DNA of 64,000 bases from the NCBI RefSeq assembly GCF_026212465.1, contig NC_080057.1, forward strand, positions 21,381,147 through 21,445,146. The letters are read 5' to 3'. Under the pieces are notes generated by a model. That model worked only from the letters and a program-made list of their open reading frames with translations. It was not told the DNA's origin and searched no databases. Below are positions 11,103 to 22,835 of this stretch, in pieces (position 1 is the first letter of the stretch; the number at the start of each line of letters is the position of its first letter). This DNA comes from Amaranthus tricolor. Its lineage: Eukaryota; Streptophyta; Magnoliopsida; Caryophyllales; Amaranthaceae. A program made the translations under genes and the position numbers.

Positions 11103-12317
11103 TTACATGGAGCGATGGAGATTTCCATTGGACTCCAACTTGGAAAGTGCACCAAGTTTTGGAATGAGGTTACTATCTTTAGCAATGGAAAGAGCCATTT
11201 GTCTACTTAAATGATGCATTTTAATGCTACTTCCATCCTTACAAGTTTCCATTAGACAAGAATTGATAAGCTTGTTTAATATGGTATGTCCCATATCCAA
11301 CTGTGCCTCTAAAGATTCTATGTCATCTATAACTTCTTTTTTTATCCAAAGATGTATCAATTCTTCTTTGCATATTGGGTTTCCTTTGATGTAGATAGCA
11401 GCATATAAGAAACAATTTTGCAATTTGACGTTGTTTATTAATCTATCATACGATAACTTCAATCGATCGATCACCTCTTGTAATTGGGTTACTCGCGATG
11501 ATATACAAAACGTATCCATTTCTTTAACGTTCCATTCAATACTTGCATTGCTTTTAGCTAAAAGGGTAATAGCAAGTGGAAGACCCCCACACACTTGATA
11601 CAATACTTTCTTAACATAGCACAATTGTTGAGAATCTAAAACACCATATCCTCCTACCCCTATATGATGGTGAAACAATTCCCAACTCTCTTCCGGTGAG
11701 AGTGACTCAAGTTTAATTACCTTCTGACAACCAAATAAACGACATATATCTAATGACCGTGACATCAAAATCAATTTGCATTGTCGAGGAATAATACCAA
11801 CATCTTCTAGTCGAAAATCACCCCACAAATCGTCAAGGAAGAGTATGTACTTTCCTAAGCTACATAAAAACGCGTATATAATAGCTGCTCGTCTATTTAC
11901 ATCCTCGTCTTGAAGATCCAATTCAAATGCATTAGCCACTTTTTGTTGCAATTGGTATATTGTGACACCAAACCCCACGGAGACCCAAGCAATAGCAACA
12001 TTGACATGATCACTACATGAGATGACATTATTCATAACCCAATTGTGGATATGCTTCCCAAGGGTGGTCTTTCCTACCCCACCCGTCCCATATATTCCAA
12101 TCATTGCTTCATCATCTTCTAGTATCATACTTTTTACCCTATTTACATACTTATTGCACAACCATTCTTCCTCTATTTTCCTACCTATAAATCCATCACT
12201 ATTATCTACTTCTAATTGTTCATTGATAGCCTCAAAATTTCTTGCATTATTTAATGCATTATGAAACTTCCTTGTAGTTGTAGAAATTAAACCAATCATA
12301 CTACGTAGTGCATTCAT
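11103..12317 (-). CDS. NB-ARC protein without LRRs (404 aa)
   Basis: The ATG at 12317 begins MNALRSMIGLISTTTRKFHN. All NB-ARC motifs are intact: P-loop GIYGTGGVGKTTL (74-86), RNBS-A AIAWVSVGFG, kinase-2 YILFLDDLW (157-165), RNBS-B KLILMSRS (181-188), GLPL CGGLPLAIT (243-251), RNBS-D LQNCFLYAAIY, and a winged-helix end with KMHHLSRQMAL where MHD would lie (MHH, 367-369). It is closely similar to the complete gene at 33727-36093 (both share MGHTILNKL and SCLMETC). It stops at HRSM, the position where the longer gene reads CHVVSM just before its LRRs, so the LRR half was lost. There is no coiled coil and no membrane segment. Switching ability looks preserved. Function as a helper, decoy or dead paralogue is open. 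Confidence 0.85.
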   Translation of the reverse strand: MNALRSMIGLISTTTRKFHNALNNARNFEAINEQLEVDNSDGFIGRKIEEEWLCNKYVNRVKSMILEDDEAMIGIYGTGGVGKTTLGKHIHNWVMNNVISCSDHVNVAIAWVSVGFGVTIYQLQQKVANAFELDLQDEDVNRRAAIIYAFLCSLGKYILFLDDLWGDFRLEDVGIIPRQCKLILMSRSLDICRLFGCQKVIKLESLSPEESWELFHHHIGVGGYGVLDSQQLCYVKKVLYQVCGGLPLAITLLAKSNASIEWNVKEMDTFCISSRVTQLQEVIDRLKLSYDRLINNVKLQNCFLYAAIYIKGNPICKEELIHLWIKKEVIDDIESLEAQLDMGHTILNKLINSCLMETCKDGSSIKMHHLSRQMALSIAKDSNLIPKLGALSKLESNGNLHRSM

Positions 12318-14490
12318 TTTCTCCGCACTGCAATGACAAAATTAGAACATATTGTTGATCATTAAATTCATAGCAAAGCGAACGTCAAAAAGGCATAGGT
12401 AATCCACTTATCAACGGCGAGTTCACTACTAAAATTAATTGTTTGTAGTTGGAGCACTCCTTAAGTGTATTAAAGTATTAGTATTACTCTTTTTTCTCCG
12501 ATTATATGTGGGACAACTGTTAGAGTATATAATATATTGTAGGTTTTCAGTCATTAACGTGTGTAAAAATAAATTTTAATCAGTAAAATCCAATTTCAAT
12601 CCGTAAATATCATCAAATGAAACAACGAAATGCGAAGACAAAGTATAATAAGAATAATTCATACCTTAAGAATAATTCATACCTACTCAATTTTTGTTTA
12701 CTTTTATATTTATGGATGGATAAATATCTTTGGAGTACTTAATTTTACTTTGAAGAATATTGTGGTTAACTTTCAAATTATAAATATTCTATTTTATTCT
12801 TAAAATTTAGGCGGAGAACATTAATATACTCACAACATGTGGCACTTTGGATTTCCACTTTAGTATAATAAATAATAATACATAATTATTAGTAGCTTGA
12901 ACTTACTAATATCTTAAATAATTATTATAATAATTTTTAATATATTAACTAAATTGATATTTCTTCCGTTTCAAAATACATACAACATTTGATTTTTCAT
13001 GCTATCTAATGTACTGATTCAATTATTGCTAATTTTATTAAAATTGCTTAATGGTTGAACCTTAATAAATAATTCTTTACATATATACCATTAGAGATTT
13101 TAAAAAGTTAAATTTAAATTAAATGTCACTAAATATATCCCACTAAAAACATATTATGTTCAGAGTCGTATCATACATTTTAGGGGCCCTATGTGAAAAT
13201 TACAATATAAATGTGTTTGTTTCATTTTTCATAAATATCATTGAGACACGTTAAGTTTTTTTTTTCGATTAAACAAGACGCTACTTTACTTATTTAACCC
13301 AATTAACCAAAGAAAACAACAAATTAACAATATTTTATACCTAAATTCAAGATTTTCTCTAAACAGAAAATACCAAACAATACCGTATAACCATTAATCT
13401 AAAAATAATATTCGAGAAACACTACCATGAAGTCATTAACAAGACTATAATAAATAACTATTACTTATGAAAATTATTGACATGAATCATACAATGGCTT
13501 ACGCGTATTGCTCTTTGTAATAAAAATCATATTTTTTTTAATATATAAGTAAAAAATTTGGGCCCTTAAAAAAGGGGCATTGAGTCGTCGCTTATGTAGC
13601 ACTCTTGCTACATAGCCGGCCTTGATTACGTGAAACTCTTACTTTAATACTATAAAACACGTACTATAAATATTTAAAATGTCTACTTATTATATCTTGC
13701 AAAACAAAGAAATAGAAAGCTCCTATTATAATACACTTACTGCAAACATTTAGCTTACTTCAGATATTAAAAACATTAACTTCACTTACTAAAAACTCGT
13801 ACTTTGGATATCTCAAACACATACTACACATAATTAATAGTTGAATTTATTTTCAACGGATCGAACAAATATTGGTTTATCTTTTAACAATTTACCCAAA
13901 ATTTTATCATATACTTATTATAATTTTTTATGAAATACATTTATAAATATTAAATCTCGACAAAGAAGAACAACAAATAGGAACATAAAATACTTATACT
14001 AACCTTATTTACGATTAGCAATCAATAATCAATAATCAGCGATCAGCGATCAGCAATCAGCAATCAGCAACCATACACTCAAATATGACAAGCAAGTGTT
14101 CAAGATTTATGAATTTCAATAATTCAAATGGGATGATGCAGAGCGTTTATAAATTGTGGCTAAAGCTTGGAAATTCATCCTGATTTTTTCATGCTGCTTC
14201 GGATGAAACTCTGTAACCGACGTATATTGTGGCTGAAGCTTGGTTCACTTTACAGCTTACCTTCATATTAAGCTAAATAACGTTACGAAGCTAAAAGTCG
14301 CCTTTCAAAAGTTGAATTCTTAACGGTCTTCAAGAGTATTTATGATAAAAATTAAAGGAAAATAAAATAAATTAATATATCTACTTTTGTTATACTAAAA
14401 AATATTATGGGTTAATGTGAATGTTTAGAATAATGAAGAATTTTTGGTGGGAAATTACATTCACTTGATGGGAATAGAAAGAATTTTCAC
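12318..14490. other. Intergenic AT-rich DNA
   Basis: No gene recognised. A possible Stowaway left end (ttcttccgtttcaaaatac, about 12962) lacks a visible partner. A short tandem array of aatcag/gatcag units lies at about 14025-14075. A segment bounded by GGGGCCCTA (about 13180) and TTTGGGCCCTTAAAAAAGG (about 13560) may be an unidentified MITE. Confidence 0.4.
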
Positions 14491-14499
14491 ATTATTGTT

Positions 14500-16590
14500 G
14501 TGGAAAATTTGATGTATGTCACAAAAATCAATTTGACTTGGTCTAAGGTTTAAGTCTTGATCAATAAGATATTGAACTTGCTACGTTTGATGAAGACCTT
14601 AATTTGAATTTTGTTCTTATTGGACTCATATGTTTAGATCATCGTATAAAGTACGATACGAAAAGACTTAAGATAAGAGGGGAAAATTTTACTTTCACAT
14701 TATTCTTCTTTAGTCAGATTGTAATTTGCTTAAAATATAAACAATGAATATTAAATATAAATGCGCAATGTAATAAATTTAAATTTTGAATAATTCAACT
14801 ATTTAATCCAATTATCTGAATATTCAAATATTGAATTTCCCTTATGTTGAACTTTTTGTCTTCGCCCCTTCTTGTCAAGTCACAATGCTCATAGTTGAAG
14901 TATTAGGATACATACCTTATCACTTGCTTATGGAACCATGTAGAAGTGGAGTACAAATGACAAATTCAGTAAGATTGCATTTGGGAGCATGTATTTTATT
15001 TCAAATTATAGATTTTAATTATGAATTCATAATGAAGAATTTGAAAATGACAAGGTTAGAGAAGTCATTCTCAAATTCTTATTATTTAATTATTTTTATA
15101 ACCATGGTGAATTTGACTCAAATACAAATTTGAATATTCTTTATTTGTAAAACACTAAATTTGAGTCAAATTTCTATTTTCAAATGAAATTCTCATTTCT
15201 AAACATAGCGTAAAGGTTTTGTATATCTTTAAATATGAAGACTCAACTCTTTTAAATGATGATAATTCAAAACACATATTAATTAAACAAATAAATTAAG
15301 TAATTACATTTAGTTGTTTAAGTTGGTCTAAAATTATATTAGATATAAATTTAATAATTGATATATATGTTTAAGTCCAAATCGTTGGAACATGCTTAAA
15401 TGACTTAAGTTTATCTTAAGGTCGAACTTATAAGTCTTGAATTAAGTTAAAGGTCTTTAAGATAATTATGTTTATTTTCGTAATTATACTTGACCTATTT
15501 TTTATTAAAATTAACTTTGAAATATTTTAATAGGTCAAGGTTCATTAAAATTAATTTTGAATTATTTCAATAGGTTAAAATATTGAAATTAAGTTTGTTC
15601 ATACGTTTGTTATTAACGTTTGAATATTTTATTTGAATTTAAAATATGTGCTTAAAATAGTTGGATGATTAAATATCCATAGTACAAGCTAAACACGTTT
15701 TGTTATTATTAGTACACGTTAATATTTGAATTTAAATATGTTGTTAAGCTAATTAAAGAGTTTCCTAAAAATAAGATGGTAATTTAAATTGATAATAAAA
15801 ATAGAAAATGACTATTTAAAGTAATGCTAAAAATAGGAATTAATTTTGATTATTATTTTACACGTTAATTTATCTGATCTTTGCTGAGTTTTCACTACCT
15901 TATATGAGTTCTAACGTGGCAGTATAGCATTGGTTATTAAAAACAAATTACAGCACACAATGACGAAAATAGATAGCTGTCAGCAACGTTAGTTTGAGAT
16001 AAAGCTCAAGGTCTTGAAGACTGGCACAGAATATCAAGATCAACAAAATTAATGGATGAAGCTTTCTTGCTCTTCAAGGATATGTTGAGGCGTGATATAT
16101 ATAAATACAAGGCTTCATTTCAGAATTAAGGATACATCTCTTCTTACAATTTTCTCTCTTGACTTAAAATCTAGTATTCTCTAAGTATTTAAGAGTTGTA
16201 ATTCTTAGTTCATCTAACTCTTACAATTTGTAATAAGCTTAGGTCTTAAAAAGAGTTAGATTATTTCATAGTTTAATACACCTAACTTAGAATACTTTTT
16301 AAAGTGTTCAACTTGTAATCTCTATCGTGAGATTTGGGATTTGCTTTTATTAAAGGGACTTGAGGGGAAGAATGTGGTGAGAGAAGATAGTGAGATCTTC
16401 TAGTTTGTCTTAAAGTCTATTAATAAAAGGCGTTGAAATCCTACGGGTTGAAAGAGAACCCATAGGCGGGAAGTAGGTTGTTTAGAACCGAACCTCGTTA
16501 ATATATCGTGTGTTATTCTTTAAAGTTTATTTTCCGCACATACGTTATAGTATTGCAAATCGACCTAAAACTGTCACAGAAAACAGTTTT
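14500..16590 (+). mobile_element. Probable copia solo LTR or LTR fragment (SIRE/Angela-like 3' part)
   Basis: A TATA box (gatatatataaatacaag, about 16095) is followed by a leader and a U5-like stretch with 'aaccgaacctcgttaatata' (16490-16505) and 'ttttccgcacatacgtt' (16530-16545). That arrangement is familiar from long copia LTRs. No primer site or polyprotein follows, which suggests a solo or truncated LTR. Both outer boundaries are uncertain. The left edge is placed near a TGTTGTGG at about 14497. Confidence 0.4.
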
Positions 16591-17221
16591 GAAATGTCAC
16601 TCAATCTCTTGAGATATTTTTCCAGACAAAAATTTTAAATGCCCATTAACATGTTCAGAACCTCCCATGGGACCAATAAAGCTAGACTAAAAACGTAATA
16701 GTATGGATGATATAATTAAATTTGATGCTTTCCTATTCTATCAAGGCATTTTAGAGTCCTATTCTAAATCCTCTAAATCTACTTATTGTATTTCGTATTC
16801 GATTCTTTCCTCGTATATTAATTAAATTTATTTTCTATGTTTGCGTAGACGTAACTTATTCTAAACATTCATGATCGTTTTATGAGTTTACTACTAGGAT
16901 TTCCAGCCTGATTAGGATAACTTAGTCTTAAACATGTACTCCTATGTGTCACTGAAATTACTACATTTGACCTTTTAATTTGAAAATGTAGTAAACCTTG
17001 TGTGGGCACTGTTTTATAGGCCCATTGCTCACCAACCTGTACATTCGACGCTAAGCTCTAATCCCTAGCTTGCCTGGATTTCTGATCTAAAATAAAATCA
17101 AGATCACAAATTGCTCACCGTGAGAAACACATTATATATGAGTTAAATAGTCCAATATTATAATTATTAGTATATGAACTTATTTTAAGGTCATCACACT
17201 GAAAAACTGTCTCTCACAAAA

Positions 17222-17480
17222 ATAATGTTAGAGTATATAACATATCCTGGGGTGTCAACCATTAGCTTAAACTTTTGGTTGAGTTGATTCCTTGACATGG
17301 TATTGAGCCAACGTGACAAGAGGTCACGAATTTGAATCACAACCACTCAAAGTAGAACATCCAGTGCCAGATATGAGAAGAGTCTGCATCGCATTCACAC
17401 TTCTAGCATATCCTGGGACATCAATCATTAACTTAAACTTTTCGTTGAGTTGGTTCCTTGACATAATAACTCTATAGCCA
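17222..17480 (+). repeat. tRNA-derived SINE-like repeat, partly duplicated
   Basis: The unit 'gttagagtatataacatatc ... cttggttgagttg.ttccttgacat' occurs at about 17226 and again at about 17404. Between them is a head with 'gaggtcacgaatttgaatc', resembling a degenerate B box. The same sequence is inverted at 26545-26800 with a better B box. I read this as a tail-head-tail arrangement of a SINE-like family. The family name is not known to me. Confidence 0.45.
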
Positions 17481-17768
17481 TATAGGTTTGACCAAATAAG
17501 TATAGAGAACATCTTAACTTATAAAGAGTGCTTTCCATATCAATAACAACCATGTCAAAACAAACGTCAATCAAAAAAACAACTTGGTCTTCATAAAATT
17601 TGTGCTGAAAAATCAAAAACTCAAAAGTAAAAAACCACAAGTATTGATCAGATGATTCAAACAATATATTGTTCAACGAAATCTTGATCCATAGGGCATC
17701 GATGCTTACCTTACCAAACCGTGTCACAACCTGCACTAAATCTAGCAGAGTTTAAGCAGCAAAAAATC

Positions 17769-19241
17769 TCACCTTTTAAGTGATTTTGAAACCTCCTGGG
17801 CCATCTTCCTGATCCACTTATTCATAGTGACTGTCTGATTATCAGCAACGTGAATTAGACACATTCTTTTAAGCTGATTCAATATTGTATGACCCTGATC
17901 ATTCGCATACTTGTTTGTTCTGTCCATGCCAATCAACCCGCTCTTTTTCCACTTTTTGATGATTCTTTCCTTTCGAACTTGAACGTTTTTAGCCAACAAA
18001 CCGGCAGCGTCCAGGAAACATCTTTGCGTCTGACTGTCGTTCAAGCAATTATATCCAAACTTAAGCTTGTTTACTATCATTGCCTCCCCGTCTAAGTGGA
18101 TGCTACTGATAACGCCCTTCAGTTCATTCAATCGATTTCTCCATTCCCTTATATCTTTCTTTCCGGCCATGAATTTTGCCTCAATATTGATCACCAACGG
18201 CATACCTTCACACTGATCCGCCACTTCCTCCGCTATTTTAATGATCCCTGGTTCAACAGATTCATCTGCGTGTCTCATTACACGCAAGAACATGCCTTTA
18301 GCCTCTTCCTTTTCGAGTAAGTCTTTCTTAAGGATTAAATCACACCCCATTCGGTTGCATACCTCTTTAGACCGAGTTGTAAACACAAGGATAATACTTT
18401 TATCCGTACCAACAGAGGGTAATCCTAGAAGTTCATACGCTGGAAACGCCTCCCTCACATCATCCAAGAACAAAATTCTGCGGCCCTCTCCGCCGACTCC
18501 AAGTTGTGCCATTATCCTGCTGGCTCGTGTCTCCTCGTTATGGTATTGCTCACCGAAATCCCGTATCCACATCCCATCAGCCACCTGCTTCTGCATGGCC
18601 ATGTTATAGCAACTACGATCAGGCCAAACATCCGGTGCTGTGGCCCAGTACACGGCCTTAAAACCCATGTCATCGTAAATTTCATTGTAAAGGTACTTCA
18701 TGAAGTCAGTCTTCCCGGCACCCACTGAACCATATATACCAATGCAATTTTTAGCTCGAGTTCTTATGGCTTGACGAGCAGAGTCCATACTTGCACGAAA
18801 TGTCTCGCCCATGTACATATTCATCGGTAAAAGTAATTTCTCCCCGCGTGTTTTAAACTCATCGATGGTCAGGCCATTCTTCTGCAACTGTTGGGCCTCT
18901 TTCAGAAGATCATTCCCTTCCCTTTTGTGTTGTTTAAGACACGGCACCCTAACCATACGCTTCACCTTACACTGTCCTTGGCTTTCTTCCAACTTTCTTT
19001 CGGATGACTTTTTGTACCGTTTTGCTTTTTTGACAAAGGCCTTAATCACTCTCTTTCGCTTCTTGCCTGGTTTTTGCTCTTCCAATCTTGCTTGTTGATC
19101 CATGTCGTGCACTTTGCTCATAACTTCCTTCAACGTGTCCTTTAGCTCAACGTGTCTCATTTTCTCCTCCATAGCTAGTCTCCATAAATTGTATAGTATT
19201 GGAACTATTCCAAGCAATCCAATTACTGTCTTTAAGTCCAT
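17769..19241 (-). CDS. Membrane-anchored, polybasic NB-ARC protein without LRRs (490 aa)
   Basis: I use the ATG at 19241 (MDLKTVIGLLGIVPILYNLW); the longer frame to 19328 begins with TTG. Residues 5-24 are hydrophobic, as in the gene at 6847-7938. Residues 58-83 are strongly basic (GKKRKRVIKAFVKKAKRYKK), a possible nuclear or membrane-surface signal. NB-ARC motifs are: P-loop GSVGAGKTDF (171-180), kinase-2 ILFLDD (256-261), RNBS-B LVFTTR (285-290), GLPL variant CEGMPLV (344-350), RNBS-D region QTQRCFLDAAGLL, and winged-helix end MNKWIRKMA with MNK (473-475) in place of MHD. The TGA stop lies inside AAAAG|GTGAGA, a good splice donor, so an mRNA could bypass it. Downstream sequence shows no LRR. 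Likely an intact but unorthodox immune-receptor relative. Confidence 0.85.
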   Translation of the reverse strand: MDLKTVIGLLGIVPILYNLWRLAMEEKMRHVELKDTLKEVMSKVHDMDQQARLEEQKPGKKRKRVIKAFVKKAKRYKKSSERKLEESQGQCKVKRMVRVPCLKQHKREGNDLLKEAQQLQKNGLTIDEFKTRGEKLLLPMNMYMGETFRASMDSARQAIRTRAKNCIGIYGSVGAGKTDFMKYLYNEIYDDMGFKAVYWATAPDVWPDRSCYNMAMQKQVADGMWIRDFGEQYHNEETRASRIMAQLGVGGEGRRILFLDDVREAFPAYELLGLPSVGTDKSIILVFTTRSKEVCNRMGCDLILKKDLLEKEEAKGMFLRVMRHADESVEPGIIKIAEEVADQCEGMPLVINIEAKFMAGKKDIREWRNRLNELKGVISSIHLDGEAMIVNKLKFGYNCLNDSQTQRCFLDAAGLLAKNVQVRKERIIKKWKKSGLIGMDRTNKYANDQGHTILNQLKRMCLIHVADNQTVTMNKWIRKMAQEVSKSLKR

Positions 19242-20609
19242 GGTGTTATAGGATACAAATTGCAGCTTGTGTACTTGAACCTGACTCCACAAGCCTGTAT
19301 GATCATACAAAATCAATATCTGAGACAACCATTTTATATGCAGCCACAGATTAAGAGTGGCATCACAAACTAATAGATTTTACAATTACAATGGTCTATA
19401 CGTTGTGTTGGAAAATAACCTACATGTGATCCCACATCGAAGAATTAAAGAGAGGTTCATTAGCATATATATATAGACGGGCTACTCCTCCTAATGCCAA
19501 TTGGTTTTAGGATAGAATCTCATAGGGTTTATGTGGAACCAATTCTCCTCATATATGGATCAAACAGTGATTTTAAATGACAAAGGACACAGTCAAATGC
19601 TCTGCTAAATGCTAAGAAATGTATAGAACTAATAGAAGTACACATCAGTTGCAGTGTCAATCCTGACAATTTATGGCCCTAAGCACATTGAAAGAAATGG
19701 ACCCTTTCTATAGAAAGTTAATTTTGATTTTTAATGGAAATTTAGAAAAAGTTATAATTTTACAAGTTGAATTTTACGTTCTACATGATAATATTGCTGA
19801 ACTGAGATATATTTGTGTTTTATACAAAGATGGAGCAGAAATACAAGGTCTACTTATTTTAATTTTTTTTCAAAATTTTGGATTTCATCTTATATTTACA
19901 TAAAGTTTCCATGAAAATGTGTTTTGTCTACCAATACACTCTATTATCAAAGTTACTAAGTGTGTAGATTAAAGTTGTATAACAAAGTTCATGATTAAGT
20001 TATTATAAAAGTAACACATTTATAAACTTTATCCGATATTATAAGTTAATTCATGAATTTGTAATAATTATTTTATTTCATTCACATAATCCTGATCATA
20101 GTTTCTCTGAACAAAATACAGTAAAAATGATGATAATGATGTATATTATGCTAGCTTAAACGAGAATTTTTTGTAAGCTTTTGTTATTAGAGATAATATT
20201 AGAAAAACATAGAATGAGTTCGAATGCTCTAGCTGGTTGGTGCTTGGGAAGAATCCAAAAATTAAATATGATGGTATGGAAAAACAATCACCAAAAAAAT
20301 CAATTGAATATTTCGACTACGATTATATATTCGAATATTTTCGACTGAATTTCCTATTACGTTATGTAAGTTGAAATTTCAACTAAATTCTTACTAAAAT
20401 AAAATTCCGATTACTTTTCTACTATGCCATTAAATAGTTGGATCAATTGAAAAATGACAATGCCTCAGATCAAGTGACAGGGTTAGTGATCTCTCAACAC
20501 CAATAAGTTCACATGTATGTGGTTGTTTGAGCACGTTTGCGTACATCGACTAGGATAGGACTACATTACTTTCTATAATGAATATGTTTAGCTCATAAAA
20601 ACACAAAAA
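19242..20609. other. Spacer upstream of the third NB-ARC gene, with a dispersed repeat
   Basis: It should contain that gene's promoter. At about 19404-19570 the motif 'tgttggaaaataacc..tcccacatcga ... cctaatgccaattggtttt' resembles a dispersed repeat also present near 26915-27010 ('tgttgggatgatttatccca', 'cccattgcatatggttttgg'), possibly a TRIM or SINE family. The rest is AT-rich without a gene. Confidence 0.35.
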
Positions 20610-22096
20610 CTTGGACGAGACGGTCTCATTATGAGATCATCAATTTGGGCTGGTCTAATTTGCGCATGTAACATTTTAATTTTCTGGGCATTTATCAATT
20701 TTGACCTTAAAGGTATCAATTTTGAAAATTGATATCTTTAAGGTTAAAATTGATACCTTTAAGATCTAAATTGAAAAATGTCCAGAAAATGAAAAAAATG
20801 TCTAGGTTGTCACATGTGTGAATTGGGTCGGCCCAAATTAATGGTTTCTGATAAGTGCAATTATTTGCACTTATTGTGCTTATTTGTACGCTCCTTTGAT
20901 GAAGTTTAGTGGTGGTTTAGGATTGTTTTTAGTCCATTTACTCTAATTTGCATAGTTTGATCATTTGAGTGTAATTGGGTTAATCATGATGATATTTGGG
21001 TATGTTTGTTTAAGGATTGTGGTTTTTAAAATTGCGGGGCATTTTGAGAAGAAAAATGATGCTCATGAGTTGAAGAACGAAGAAACAGGCCGCAAAATGT
21101 TCCTTAGTAGAAAGTTCCATGGTGTAAAAGAAGAGCCTACTCGGCTTTGAGAAGGAACCACCATAAATAGTGGTAATTATTTTTTTATCATTTGTTAGTT
21201 TTTTCTTAGTTAGTTTTCAATTTTCTCTCTTTTTGTTATTCTTTTGAGAGCTTTCATTGTTGAAAAACTCCATTGTTACATTTATTTTTTATTGCAATGT
21301 ACATTTATGTTCTTCTCCATTAGTAAATGTTCTTGATTTTTTGCTTTGTTATTTGTCTTTTTGCATTAAATTATTCATCATTTTCATGTGTAGTGTTTCA
21401 ATTAGGGTTTCATTCATCATTAATTGCATATTTGTCATCATGTCTAGTGAGTAGTTTTCCTCTCTAGGGTTAAGGGATAAACCCTAATTCGAAGCATGGA
21501 ATGATATTTTATTGATTAATTGTGTGAAATTTGAGTCTATGATTAAACTTATGCTTAATAAATCTTAGTTTAAATATCATTATTAACCTTTTCAATAAGA
21601 CGAATGTTTGAGATTAGGATTAATTTAGAATTGAGATATATTTAAGTTAAACTCCTATTAGTTTAGCCAATTAACGGAAGTTTGAGGATTAACACTAGTA
21701 AGGTTTTAAACCGATATTGATCAATAGAGCGAAAACTTGAGATTTATTAGATCACGTTTAAATATGCCAAAGGCTCAAATTCATACAATTATGAGAGTAT
21801 TTGACTCCCATGTTAGAATTAGGTGATTCCTGACACTCTAGATTTGCCTTATTATCTTCGTATTAATCATTGTCTTAGATCTATTTATTAGTTTACTTGC
21901 ATCATTTAGTTATTGCTTATAGTAGTGTTAGATTCTTAAACCAATTATTTTGTTGATTTGTGTCTCGTAGTCATAAACCGAACAAACTAGTTAACTCGCT
22001 TCCCTGAGTTCGACCCATATTACTACACGTACACCGTGCGCTTGCGCTGATTTAAAATTTGCACACCAGTTTCATTATGAGGTCATCTCATCCAAG
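20610..22096. mobile_element. Foldback element, split by a solo LTR
   Basis: The ends CTTGGACGAGACGGTCTCAT and, reversed from the right, CTTGGATGAGATGACCTCAT match. Inside, 20640-20845 is a long imperfect palindrome centred near 20728 ('aaaggtatcaattttgaaaa' and its complement, flanked by 'atttgggctgg' and 'ggcccaaat'). Its right arm was interrupted by the LTR at 20849-22068. No coding sequence belongs to it. Confidence 0.6.
20849..22068 (+). mobile_element. Ty3/gypsy (Athila/Tat-type) solo LTR with 5-bp duplication
   Basis: Starts TGATAAGTGC, ends TTTGCACACCA (TG...CA), 1220 bp. It is flanked by identical gtttc at 20844-20848 and 22069-22073. The end region 'cttccctgagttcgaccc' is typical of Athila/Tat LTRs. 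No internal retrotransposon sequence remains, so it formed by LTR-LTR recombination. Confidence 0.85.
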
Positions 22097-22287
22097 ACCA
22101 GCTATTCAAATGAATACTCTTGGAAATGACCAAGAGTTCAAGGCATCTTTGTTATAAAAAATTTCAGTTTTAATATAAGAATGATCAATTCAAATCTTAA
22201 AATAATTAATTATGATTAGTCATAACTTATAAAAAAAATTCGGTTTTAACCTTAAATGTATCAATTATAAACTTAAATAGATTAAAT

Positions 22288-22415
22288 ACTGAGCGCATAT
22301 TAAGAAAAATTATAATTAGGCTGATTGGGCTATCTGTCTCATATTAAGGCTACTGAGCGTATATTGAGAAAAATTATAATTATGCTGATTGAGCTATCCG
22401 TCTCATATTAAGGCA
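22288..22415. repeat. Two-copy 64-bp tandem duplication
   Basis: Units start at 22288 and 22352 with 'actgagcg(c/t)atatt(a/g)agaa' and differ by a few transitions. It lies between the foldback element and the MULE. Confidence 0.75.
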
Positions 22416-22720
22416 GTTTCGTCCTAGACCACTTTCATGAGAAAAATTAGAATCAATTGAATAGTTTAAATAATTCAAAAATGAAGTTCAAATAAATAGT
22501 GTAAAGAGATGAAGAAATTACGATTGGATCGGGTTGGCGCATACTTAAACCAAGAGTTTATAAATCACTTTACGAATTATGAAATTCTTATCATTATTTA
22601 TTTGTATGCGTTTGCCGAAATTTTAGAAATTGTTGAGTGAAAAAAAAAATTAATTAAATAAACGAACTTTTAAAAAAATCCCAAAAGTAAGCGTCCAAAT
22701 TCCAAAGCTGTGCTTTGGAG

Positions 22721-22835
22721 CTGTTCGCATTTACTAACTGCGAACAACATATAAGACAAACTAGCTGTTCGCAGTTAGTAACTGCGAACAACTATTTTGT
22801 ATTATATGCTGTTCGCAGTTACTAACTGCGAACAG
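22721..22835. repeat. Left TIR palindrome array, 44-bp period
   Basis: Three palindromes start at 22721, 22765 and 22809, exactly 44 bp apart. The core is CTGTTCGCAGTTA with its complement around a 3-base centre (11-bp perfect arms in copy 2). The first copy has a substitution in one arm. Confidence 0.9.

Noticed and set aside
22721..22835. CRISPR-like array (regular repeats and spacers)
   Set aside because: Plant DNA; repeats are palindromes of a MULE TIR with fixed 44-bp period and no cas genes.
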